Source of the DNA: Myxococcota bacterium
GTDB lineage: Bacteria > Myxococcota_A > Bradymonadia > UBA7976 > UBA1532
Direction of reading: 5' to 3'
DNA: 62,094 bases
Assembly: GCA_023150895.1 (NCBI GenBank)
Contig: JAKLJY010000034.1
Span: 5,143 to 67,236 of the forward strand
Below, in pieces: positions 8,539 to 18,476 of the stretch. The translations under genes were made by a program, and so were the position numbers. The first letter of the stretch is position 1. Every line of letters starts with the position of its first letter. Under the pieces are notes generated by a model. It was not told where the DNA came from. It did not search any database and saw only the letters and a list, made by a program, of their open reading frames with translations.

Positions 8539-9353
8539 TCGGGGGCGTGCGGCCCGTCGGCACGCTCGAGGTGGGCCCCCAAAGCCCCCTGAAACGCCCC
8601 GACGTGGGTGGACGGCAGCAGATGACCCGCCCCTTCGACGACGACGCGCACCGCCGTCGGGAGTCGCGCCTGCAGGCGCGTCAGAATCCGGCGGGCGGGC
8701 GCCGGGCTGAGGTCACCGCCCACGAGCGTGATGGGCCGCGCTCCGAGGCGCGCCGGGGCATCGTCGGGCAGCTCGAAGTGGAACATCGCGGCAATGCCCA
8801 CCCGATGGCGCGCCGCGGCCCCGTCGGCGAGCGCGCGTCGAAACACCGCCGGCAGCGCCTCCCAGAGCGTCGGCCCGCTCCAGTAGGTCGAGAAGATCTC
8901 GCTGGCACGCATCGGGTCACCCGCGTTGAGGGCCATCGTCGCGGCGAGCTCGACCCGTTCGACCTCGGCGAGCAGCGGTGCGTCGGCCGGCGCGGCGAGC
9001 AGCCGGAAGAGCGGCGGCTCGACGAGCAGCAGCGACGCGACCCGGGCGGGGTGGGCGAGCGCGACGGCGAGGGCCATCGTGGCGCCGTACGAGTGCCCCA
9101 CGAGGTGGGCGGGGGCGTCCAGCGTGGCGAGGAGTTCGTCGAGGGCCGCGACCTGCCGGGCGACCGCGGTGGCCGCCGTGACCCCCGACGGCATGGGTGA
9201 CGCCCCGTGCCCGAACAGGTCCGGCGCGTGACAGGTGTATCGCGCGGCAAATCGATGGAAGTGCGGCAGCCACTGCAAGTGCGACCCGGCACCCGCGTGC
9301 AGCCAGACGACGGGGGGGCCGTCGCCGCGGCGAACGCAGTGCAACCCGCTCAT
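8520..9353 (-). CDS. Alpha/beta hydrolase
   Basis: 277 residues. It has an N-terminal oxyanion-hole region VVWLHAGAGSH, the nucleophile elbow GHSYGA with its serine, an acidic residue around ITLVGGDLSP, and a late catalytic histidine in EGAGHLLP. The three together form a standard hydrolase triad, and a cap domain lies between the elbow and the acid. It has no signal peptide, so it is probably cytoplasmic. The ATG at 9351-9353 overlaps the TGA of the MopE-like lipoprotein gene by four bases (ATGA), so its translation is likely coupled to that gene, an unusual pairing. The 3' end overlaps mtnD by 19 bases on the opposite strand. The substrate cannot be inferred. Confidence 0.85.
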   Translation of the reverse strand: MSGLHCVRRGDGPPVVWLHAGAGSHLQWLPHFHRFAARYTCHAPDLFGHGASPMPSGVTAATAVARQVAALDELLATLDAPAHLVGHSYGATMALAVALAHPARVASLLLVEPPLFRLLAAPADAPLLAEVERVELAATMALNAGDPMRASEIFSTYWSGPTLWEALPAVFRRALADGAAARHRVGIAAMFHFELPDDAPARLGARPITLVGGDLSPAPARRILTRLQARLPTAVRVVVEGAGHLLPSTHVGAFQGALGAHLERADGPHAPDQAAAR

Positions 9354-12300
9354 CGGCAGTCGAGGAACCCGAGCCGGATTTCCTGCTCCGGCACACCGTC
9401 GTTGCCGCGATCGGTCGTGGTCGAGAACGCGACCGCGATGCGATTGCCGGTCGTCGCCACGCGGAGGCGCTGCGGGATGTCGTCCGGGTTCGCCCGCTGG
9501 ATGACCGTCAGGGGACCCGCCACGACGTTGGCCGCCGCGTCGAGGAGCCATGCGTTCCAGCCCGTCGCCGTGCGCGCGAACACGACGGGGCCGTGGCGAC
9601 CCCAGGCGACGTCGACGCCCTCCCCGCTGATGGGCGGGTTCGCCCGGAAGGTGAACTCGGGCCGGTGGTTCTGGTTCATCGTCAGCGACCAGAGGCGAAT
9701 CGGCAGGTTCGGGCCGTCGGACGCGACCACGATGCCCTGGCGGCCGTTCACCGCCACGCCGAGGTCCCGGGTCGGGCCGGCGATGGTCTCCTGCGCGACG
9801 GCCGAACCCCGGACGTCCCCGTTCGGGGCCACGGTCAGGAACCGGAGCTGGGTGCCGTTCGCACTGGCGATCTGGGCGAGGACGGCGGTGCCGTTGTCGT
9901 AGGGGACGGCGATGAGACGGGCTTCCGGGAGGGTCACGTAGTCCTCCTCCAGCCCGATCAGGCCGTCGTCCAACCGGCCGGCGTTCATCAGGTCGAGCAC
10001 CCGCGTTTGAAGCCGACCGAGGCCGCGGTCGCCATTCTGGCTCGCAATCGTGTAGGCGACCGCCATGGCGCGGTCCGGGAGGCCGAAGGTGGTCGCGCCG
10101 GGGATCACTCCCGTGGCGCGCGGCCACTCGAGCCGCGTGACCCCGAGGTCACCCTCCTGGGTCGTCCCGACGACGCCGGCGACCAGACTCTGCGCGGCGA
10201 GCAGAGGGATGAACTGATTGCCGAAAACCGCCCAGCGCCCGGCCCCGAACGTGACGCTCGCCCCATTGAAAGTGACCCCGGGGGTGGCCGCCCCGGCCAC
10301 GACGTCCTGGCCGAGGACCTGGAGCCGCATCGGTGCCGAGGCGCCGGGCAGGTCGTTCTGTACGTAAGCCACTGCGGCGCCGCCCAGACCGTCGGGTGCG
10401 ACGGAGAACTCGTAGGAAGGCACCCGCTGGGCGGGGAACGGGCTGACGAGCGCAACGGAGACTCCGGCCACGGGGCCGTCACAGCCTCGCTCACAGCCGT
10501 CGGCCGCCATGCCGTTGATGTTGTAGTACCGCGGCGCACAGGTGTACTGGCACGTCCCGTTGGTGCAGGCCGGCGCGGCGTTGGGGGCGGGCTCGCAGAG
10601 CGACGCGGCCCCCTCGTCTGCACTTCCGTTGCAGTTGTCGTCCAGGCCGTTGCAGACCTCCGGACCGGGTGAGCCGAGCACGGCGTCGCAAATCAGCTCG
10701 TCTCCGCGGCAGACGCGTCGCCCGACGGCCGCGCAGACGCCGACGCCGGCCTCGCAGGCGTCGCCGACGCCGGCCACGTCGTCCACGCTTCCGTCGCAGT
10801 CGTCGTCGACGCCGTTGCAGGTCTCCGGTGCCGGGGCGCCCGCCAAGGCGTTGCATTGCAGGCCACCGTTCCCGCACTCGAGCGTCCCGTCACGCCGGCA
10901 CCCACCCGCGCCGACCGCACAGACATCGCCGAGACCCGGGACGTCGTCGTTGCGGTTGTTGCAGTCGTTGTCTCGCCCGTCACAGATCTCGGCCGTGGGG
11001 ACGACCTCGCCCACGCAGGCGCCCCACGCGCCGGCCTGACAGGTCTGCGTCCCGCTCTGGCAAAGGCCCCGCCCCACGGTGTTTGCGGGCCCCGAGTAAC
11101 ACGCCCGCATTTCGTTGGGCGCGCACTCGCAATTCCCGTTCGCGATGTCGTCCGCCTCGCCGTTGCAGTCGTTGTCGACGCCGTCGCAGATCTCGTTCTG
11201 CGGCAGCGTCTGGTCCACACAGGCCGTCCAGCGCGAGGAGTCGCAGCGGCGGCGGCCCTCGTGGCACGGACGGTTCTCCTGCGTCCCCGCCGCGCCTTCG
11301 TAACACAGCGCGTTGTCGAGACCCTCGTCGACCTCCCCGTCACAGTCGTCGTCGACCCCGTTGCAGTCTTCGACGCCGGGGCGCCCGGGCCGCGCGTTGC
11401 AGGTCGCGCCGCCGTCACCGTCGCAGACGTACTCTCCGATCTGCAGGCAAACGCCGACGCCCGTCGTGCACGGCGTCCCCAGGCCGAAGTCCTCGTCCGT
11501 CTCGCCGTCGCAGTCGTCGTCGCGCCCGTTGCATCGCTCTTCGACGGGTTCGAGCGTCAAGGCATCGCAAAGCAAGCCCGCTTCTCCCCGGCAGACGATG
11601 TGACCGTCGCCCTCGCATGTCCCGAGGCCGACATGACAGTCCTCGCCGACGCCGGCGACCTCGTTGTCGGCCAGGCCGTCGCAGTCGTCGTCGCGGCCGT
11701 TGCACTCCTCGGCGGATGGCGCGATGACCCCCTCACAGGGGCCCCAGCCGTCGCCCTCGGCACCGCAGGCCTGCCGGCCCGCGACGCACTCGCCCGTGCC
11801 GGCGGTGCCCTCCGGGCCCGTGTAACAGGGGCGCACGGCACCGGGTTCACATGCCCCGCAGTCCTCGCTCCCCGGGACGTCGTCGACGGCGCCGCTGCAG
11901 TCGTTGTCCGTCCCGTCGCAGATTTCGCGGCCGGGGACGACCTCGCCGACGCAGGGGCCGAGCACGCCGTTGCGACAGGTGCTTGCCCCCACGCGGCACG
12001 GCGCGATCGCCTCCGTCCCCGCCGGACCGGAGTAACAGGACTGTTCCAACGCCGCGCCACCGGGGCCGTCGTCCACCGTGCCATTGCAGTCGTCATCGGT
12101 GGCATTGCAGGTCTCGCCCGCGGGCCCGATCTGGCCCATGCACGCGCCGAAACGCCCCCCTTCGCAGCGCTGCAGCCCGTCGCGGCATCGACCGACGTTG
12201 CGCTGCATCGCGTCGCCGTCGAAGCAGGACCGGGCCAGGGGGGCGCCGTCTTCGTCCTCGTCGATCTTGCCATCGCAGTCGTCATCGAGGCCGTTGCAGG

Positions 12301-12637
12301 TCTCGCTCGGGACGGGGGCGCCGGGGGGTGGGGGACAGGTGGCTTCTGCATCCGGCGGCGTGGCGCGGGCGTCCGAGGCGCCGCCATCGCCCGGACCCGC
12401 GTCGGTGGCGGGCGCGGCGTCCCGGCGGCCGGTCGCGTCCCCGCCGGCGTCGGCCGGTGGCCGCGAGGCGTCCGGGTCGGTGCCCGGCGTCGTCGGTCGG
12501 CAGGCACCGGCCACACAGCGCTCACCGGCCGCGCAGGCGTCGTCGCCCTGGCAGCCGGTTTCGAGCGACGGCGCACACCCGACCGCGAGGCCGGCGGCGA
12601 ACAGCAGGGCAGAGCAGGAGACGAGGGCGCGGTTCAT
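9350..12637 (-). CDS. MopE-like lipoprotein with repeated putative metal-binding motifs
   Basis: 1095 residues. It starts MNRALVSCSALLFAAG and has a lipobox at LAVGC. A Thr/Asp/Ala/Pro-rich linker runs to about residue 100. About ten copies of a motif with the pattern C-[ND]-G-x-D-[DN]-[DN]-C-[DNS]-G-x-x-D-[DEN] then follow, each with extra cysteines between. These are the 'putative metal-binding' repeats found in MopE-type proteins. The last 340 residues have no cysteine repeats and read as alternating beta strands, like a propeller or jelly-roll. Acidic side chains in each repeat could bind calcium or another divalent metal; this is inferred. The ATG at 12635-12637 is preferred over an upstream TTG, because the ATG starts directly before the signal sequence. 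Confidence 0.88.
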   Translation of the reverse strand: MNRALVSCSALLFAAGLAVGCAPSLETGCQGDDACAAGERCVAGACRPTTPGTDPDASRPPADAGGDATGRRDAAPATDAGPGDGGASDARATPPDAEATCPPPPGAPVPSETCNGLDDDCDGKIDEDEDGAPLARSCFDGDAMQRNVGRCRDGLQRCEGGRFGACMGQIGPAGETCNATDDDCNGTVDDGPGGAALEQSCYSGPAGTEAIAPCRVGASTCRNGVLGPCVGEVVPGREICDGTDNDCSGAVDDVPGSEDCGACEPGAVRPCYTGPEGTAGTGECVAGRQACGAEGDGWGPCEGVIAPSAEECNGRDDDCDGLADNEVAGVGEDCHVGLGTCEGDGHIVCRGEAGLLCDALTLEPVEERCNGRDDDCDGETDEDFGLGTPCTTGVGVCLQIGEYVCDGDGGATCNARPGRPGVEDCNGVDDDCDGEVDEGLDNALCYEGAAGTQENRPCHEGRRRCDSSRWTACVDQTLPQNEICDGVDNDCNGEADDIANGNCECAPNEMRACYSGPANTVGRGLCQSGTQTCQAGAWGACVGEVVPTAEICDGRDNDCNNRNDDVPGLGDVCAVGAGGCRRDGTLECGNGGLQCNALAGAPAPETCNGVDDDCDGSVDDVAGVGDACEAGVGVCAAVGRRVCRGDELICDAVLGSPGPEVCNGLDDNCNGSADEGAASLCEPAPNAAPACTNGTCQYTCAPRYYNINGMAADGCERGCDGPVAGVSVALVSPFPAQRVPSYEFSVAPDGLGGAAVAYVQNDLPGASAPMRLQVLGQDVVAGAATPGVTFNGASVTFGAGRWAVFGNQFIPLLAAQSLVAGVVGTTQEGDLGVTRLEWPRATGVIPGATTFGLPDRAMAVAYTIASQNGDRGLGRLQTRVLDLMNAGRLDDGLIGLEEDYVTLPEARLIAVPYDNGTAVLAQIASANGTQLRFLTVAPNGDVRGSAVAQETIAGPTRDLGVAVNGRQGIVVASDGPNLPIRLWSLTMNQNHRPEFTFRANPPISGEGVDVAWGRHGPVVFARTATGWNAWLLDAAANVVAGPLTVIQRANPDDIPQRLRVATTGNRIAVAFSTTTDRGNDGVPEQEIRLGFLDCR

Positions 12638-12681
12638 GGGGGCAACGTGCCACAACGGGCCCGTTCATCCCAAGCCGTGTC

Positions 12682-14721
<2,040 letters not shown>

Positions 14722-14725
14722 GGGG

Positions 14726-16348
14726 CTACTCCACCTCGATGCCGAAGACGAGCTCCGTGTCGCCGACGCGGATGACATCGCCCTCGGACAGCCGCACCTG
14801 CGCGATGCGTTCGCCGTTCACGAAGGTGCCCAGCTCGGTGTTGAAGTCGCTCAGGATGAACTCCGTGCCGCGGTCGCGCAGGCCGCAGTGCTCGGCCGCG
14901 ACGCGCCGCTCGGGGACGCAGACGTCGACGTGCTGCGCCGAGCCGAACGTGACGAGATCCTTGTCGAATCGCAGCGCCTGCCCCGCCCAGGCGCCGGCCC
15001 GGCCCGTGAGGCGGAAGCGGGCGGGGGGCGGTTTGGGGGTGGAGCAGAACAGGCAGGCCTGCCAGTCGGGCATCATCAGGTTGCCGCAGACCGGGCACGG
15101 ACGCCGACGTGCCAGGGCCTCGTCGCGCTCGGCGGCGGCGGCGGCGGCGGCGTTGCGCGCCGCGCGGAGGCGCCGCAGGACGATCACGAGCGCGATGATG
15201 GCGACGATCACCAGGAACACCACGACGATGAGCGCGCGAATCCAGAACGGCGCCCGCTCCCACTTGTCGCTGATCCAGTCGCCCGCGCGGGAGAACCACC
15301 CCATACGGTGCTCGACGTTGGCTTCGAAGTCGCGGGACTCCTCGTTCTCGCCGAGGGTCGTGACGGCCGTCACGCTGAACGACACCGGATCACCCGGTCG
15401 AAGCGCGTCGGCTTCGGCCGTGACGACATAGCGTCCGAGGAGCTCGGCGACCGTCTCCTGCGCGGCCGAGAAGATGTTGTCGACGTCGGCCGCCTGTCGG
15501 AACGTGCCGCCCGTCTTGCGCGCCAGGACCCGCAGCGTCCAGAGGCTCTCGCCGTCGTCATCGACCGCCCAGCCGATGGTCATGATCCGCACACCGCGGC
15601 GCCGCGCCATGCGGACGAGCTCGAAGAGCTGATCGGGGGGGCTTTTGCCCTCGCCGACGCGCTCCATCTCGCCATTGCCCATCACGAGGAGGACGCGGTC
15701 CTCGGGGACGGGGCTCTGCTTCGGGCCGCGCGCCGGGGGCTGCGGGCCGTCGTCCGGCTCGGGTTCGAGCGTTTTCAGGACCGGAAACGACTGCAGCGCC
15801 ATCTTGACGCCCCGATAGAAGAGCGGCGGCGTGCCGCCCGTCTCCGTGTCCTGGAACGATGCGGCGAGGGTATCCGGGCGATCCGTCACCGGAAACTGCC
15901 CGCCTTCGTCTTCGGGGATGCGCGCGAGCCCGTCGTGTGTCGCGATGCCGAAGGCCTCCGAACCGCCGGGGAGCTTCGCGAGGACCTCCTGCATCGCGCG
16001 CAGTTCGACCGACCAGGACGACTCGAAACGAGCGTCGGCGACGACGCCGATGAGCATCGGCGCGCCGAACTCGGCGGCGGACTCGAAGTCGGCGTCGTCG
16101 TCGATCATCTCGCCGTTGACGTAGACCGAGAAGCCCTTGATGACTTCGACGGGCAGGGGGCGGGTCTCGTCGAGGAGCGTCAACCAGAGCCGGAACTCGG
16201 GCAGCGTCGCGGGGTCGTATCGGTCGATCTTGACACGGGCGGCGGCCGGCACGGCCGACAGCAGGAGGCAGACCGAGACCAGCAGCAGCCGCACCAGCGA
16301 CGTCGCGCAGCGGGCCCGGCGGACCCCGTCCGGAACGAGGCGAGCCAC
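14726..16348 (-). CDS. vWA-like, transmembrane, zinc-ribbon and FHA domain protein
   Basis: 540 residues, starting at a GTG (16346-16348) two bases after the upstream stop. An N-terminal signal or anchor (about residues 14-37) precedes a periplasmic part of about 300 residues that resembles a vWA/VWFA domain, with LIGVVADARFESSW, VLLVMGNGEM and MTIGWAVDDDG. The MIDAS DxSxS is not intact. A single strong transmembrane helix near residue 365 leads to a cytoplasmic tail with a CxxC...CxxC zinc ribbon (CPVCG and CLFC), then a C-terminal FHA domain with LSDFNTELGTFVNG and LSEGDVIRVG. The FHA glycine-arginine pair reads GS, so phosphothreonine binding may be weak or absent. It lies in one unit with the amidase and two small membrane genes. 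Confidence 0.82.
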   Translation of the reverse strand: MARLVPDGVRRARCATSLVRLLLVSVCLLLSAVPAAARVKIDRYDPATLPEFRLWLTLLDETRPLPVEVIKGFSVYVNGEMIDDDADFESAAEFGAPMLIGVVADARFESSWSVELRAMQEVLAKLPGGSEAFGIATHDGLARIPEDEGGQFPVTDRPDTLAASFQDTETGGTPPLFYRGVKMALQSFPVLKTLEPEPDDGPQPPARGPKQSPVPEDRVLLVMGNGEMERVGEGKSPPDQLFELVRMARRRGVRIMTIGWAVDDDGESLWTLRVLARKTGGTFRQAADVDNIFSAAQETVAELLGRYVVTAEADALRPGDPVSFSVTAVTTLGENEESRDFEANVEHRMGWFSRAGDWISDKWERAPFWIRALIVVVFLVIVAIIALVIVLRRLRAARNAAAAAAAERDEALARRRPCPVCGNLMMPDWQACLFCSTPKPPPARFRLTGRAGAWAGQALRFDKDLVTFGSAQHVDVCVPERRVAAEHCGLRDRGTEFILSDFNTELGTFVNGERIAQVRLSEGDVIRVGDTELVFGIEVE

Positions 16349-16350
16349 GG

Positions 16351-16695
16351 TCAGGCTCCGAAACGCACGGGGGCGGTCAGGATCTGCACGATGGTCGCCG
16401 GGCCCATGGGCCCGCGCGCATCGCAGGGGACGCAGAGCAACGGCGTCCACTCTTCGCGCGTCTCGGAGAACGGGACGCGCACGCGGGCCGCGCCCGCCGT
16501 GGCCGGGACGTCGGCCGTGCCGTACTCCGCGTACGCCAGCCGGAAGTGCGACGCGCCCTCGCAGCGCAGCAGGAGCTCGCCGCCGGCCCGCAGGCGGTCG
16601 GCGCTGACGCGGGCGCGGCGGCCCTGCCCGAGCCAGGTCACGAGCGCCGACGTCGCGATGACCAGCGTAGCGCGGCGGCGGGTCAGGTCGGCCAC
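16351..16695 (-). CDS. Small protein with an N-terminal signal or anchor, function unknown
   Basis: 114 residues from a GTG at 16693-16695. The N-terminus (RRRATLVIATSALVTWL) looks like a signal or membrane anchor; the rest is a short beta-rich domain with CEG, CVPC and FSETREEWTPLL. It has no recognised family. The start overlaps the 3' end of the upstream membrane gene by 13 bases. The stop is two bases from the GTG of the vWA/FHA gene, so the two are probably coupled. The 17069-16351 pair could also be one frameshifted gene, but the first reading frame ends naturally after four hydrophobic segments and this one opens with its own signal. Confidence 0.6.
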   Translation of the reverse strand: MADLTRRRATLVIATSALVTWLGQGRRARVSADRLRAGGELLLRCEGASHFRLAYAEYGTADVPATAGAARVRVPFSETREEWTPLLCVPCDARGPMGPATIVQILTAPVRFGA

Positions 16696-17069
16696 GGGCT
16701 CACCCAGGCCAGCGAGAGCTGCGTCAGGACCGCGAGGCCGGCCAGGGCGAGCAGGGCGCGGCGCGGAGCTCGCGACGAGACCGCGTCCGGCGTCCAGCGT
16801 TGCCGGACGGGCTCCGTGACGGCGTCGAGCGCCAGCACGCCGAGCACGACGGCGGCGCGGACCTTGCCCGCGGCCGTGAACCAGTGCTCGGGGTGACGGT
16901 GGAACAGCGCGATGGCGGCGAACAGGGCGACGGCGGCGGCGGGGAACCGCGCCGAGCGGGCGAGGCGCTCCAGGGCGCCGCCGGCACCCTGAAGGCGCGC
17001 GCCCAGCGCGGCGACCCACACGGCGAGGGCGCCCGCGTGTACGGAGGGGAAGATCGTCAGGCCATCCAC
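16683..17069 (-). CDS. Small integral membrane protein, function unknown
   Basis: About 128 residues from a GTG at 17067-17069; a GTG at 17085-17087 is the alternative. The product is almost wholly hydrophobic, with four likely membrane segments (ALAVWVAALGARL, FPAAAVALFAAIALFH, VRAAVVLGVLALDAV and ALLALAGLAVLTQLSLAWV). No family is recognised. It opens the minus-strand group that continues through the vWA/FHA protein and the amidase, and is divergent from the cNMP-domain gene at 17118. The reading frame is chosen because only this frame encodes coherent membrane segments in this interval; the start is uncertain. Confidence 0.6.
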   Translation of the reverse strand: MDGLTIFPSVHAGALAVWVAALGARLQGAGGALERLARSARFPAAAVALFAAIALFHRHPEHWFTAAGKVRAAVVLGVLALDAVTEPVRQRWTPDAVSSRAPRRALLALAGLAVLTQLSLAWVSPWPT

Positions 17070-17117
17070 GGGGCGCAACGCTATCACGGGGCGGGCGGCT
17101 GTGCTAAAGGATCGGGC

Positions 17118-18476
17118 GTGGCAACGAGCACCCCCTCCGAATCCGCCACGCAGGCGCTCCTCTCGCTCCCGTTGTTCCGTGGCCTCGAGCCCGAGACGCG
17201 CACGCAGCTCCTCGCGCGGGCCGAGTTTCACGTCCACGAGAGCGGCGAAATCATCACCGAGATGGGCGCCGTCGGCGAGGCCCTCTACGTCCTCGTCGCG
17301 GGCGAGATCGCCGTCACCCGCAAGGGCCGGCTCGTCACGTTGACGGCTGCCCCCAACGTCGTGGGCCTCGTCTCGATCATCGACGGTGGCGCCCGCTCCG
17401 CGTCGCTCGCGGCCTTTGCGGCGACCGAGAGTTTCGCCCTCTCGCGGGCGGACTTCGACGCGCTGCTCGCCGCGAGCCCCCGGCTCAACGAGAACCTCCG
17501 GCTGCACCTCGCCGCCGAGGTCCGGACGCTCTACGAGCGGCAGGACACCCTCATGCGGCACTTCGACGACTTCTTCGAGTCGCCGAACGCCCGCCTCGTT
17601 CCGGGTCCGTATTTCGGCGAGCTCTTCGACCAGTACGTTTTCGTGATGGAGGGGCAGGTCGAAGCGCTGACGGGGCTCATGCCGCCGGGATGCACGACGC
17701 TGCCGTTGCTCGGCGGCCGCTATCTCCTCACGTTCAACTTCTTCCCGGGGCTCACGACGCGCAATCCGTCCGGTCGGGGCAAGAAGTTCGCCTACGCCGA
17801 AACGACGCCGTTCATCCCGTGCGCGGTGACGCCGCCGGACCGCAGCCTGCCGGGCGCATTCGGGCTCTTCTGCCCCGAACTCTACCCGGACAACTACCTC
17901 GCCATCGCGCTCGGTCGCGAGCTCTACGGTTTCCCCAAACGGTTCGCGACGACGACCCGCACGGCGAGCTCGGTGGACCTGGTCATGGGGGGGCGGATGA
18001 TCCTGCGGGCGACGTGGCGCGAACAGCGGGCCATCGAGGCCGAGGCTTTCGCCGTCGGCTGCACGCAGGCGCTCCTCGGAGACCACCCCGTAGGCCAGCT
18101 CTTCGCACCGGTCCAGTCGGCGATCGTCTCGCTCGTCGACCGCACCGTCCCCCGGTCCTATTGGCCGGCCATGCCCGTGTTCGTTCACAAACAGATCCCC
18201 GACGTCGTCTCCGAGAACGAGGTCGTCTACGAGATCGACGAGCTCGACGAGATCCCGTTCCGGGTGAAGGCGCTGTGTGACTTCAAGGTGCTCAACGGCG
18301 CCGGCGTCCGGTTCCTCTCGGATGACTGGTTCCTCGGCGGGCGATGCCTCGGGGCGTGGCGCTTCCGGATGAGCTTCGAGTTCGGCAAGGGCCGCGAGTG
18401 GATCAACTACCGGCAGCCCCCGCCGCCGCCGCCGTCGCTCCTGGGGCGGCTGCTGCCGGGGTGGAAGCGGTCATGA
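17118..18476 (+). CDS. Cyclic-nucleotide-binding domain fused to acetoacetate decarboxylase-like domain
   Basis: 452 residues, GTG start with AAAGGA seven bases upstream. Residues about 15-135 form a cNMP-binding (CAP/CRP-type) beta-barrel: SGEIITEMG, ALYVLVAGEIAV, then GLVSIIDGGARSAS in place of the cAMP-binding GExAxxxxxxRSA. The arginine is kept but the glutamate is lost. Residues about 155-440 match the acetoacetate decarboxylase superfamily, with ELYPDNYLAIALGRELYGFPKRF. The lysine in GFPK (about 274) sits at the Schiff-base lysine of acetoacetate decarboxylase, but the second lysine is an arginine. A Pro-rich tail with PPPPPP ends the protein. The stop overlaps the next start (ATGA). 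The reaction is unknown; a decarboxylase- or aldolase-like chemistry gated by a small molecule is inferred. Confidence 0.83.
   Translation: MATSTPSESATQALLSLPLFRGLEPETRTQLLARAEFHVHESGEIITEMGAVGEALYVLVAGEIAVTRKGRLVTLTAAPNVVGLVSIIDGGARSASLAAFAATESFALSRADFDALLAASPRLNENLRLHLAAEVRTLYERQDTLMRHFDDFFESPNARLVPGPYFGELFDQYVFVMEGQVEALTGLMPPGCTTLPLLGGRYLLTFNFFPGLTTRNPSGRGKKFAYAETTPFIPCAVTPPDRSLPGAFGLFCPELYPDNYLAIALGRELYGFPKRFATTTRTASSVDLVMGGRMILRATWREQRAIEAEAFAVGCTQALLGDHPVGQLFAPVQSAIVSLVDRTVPRSYWPAMPVFVHKQIPDVVSENEVVYEIDELDEIPFRVKALCDFKVLNGAGVRFLSDDWFLGGRCLGAWRFRMSFEFGKGREWINYRQPPPPPPSLLGRLLPGWKRS

Noticed and set aside
12654-12665. AACGGGCCCGTT palindrome upstream of the MopE-like gene
   Set aside because: Short and GC-centred; position between two close genes gives no further support for an operator.
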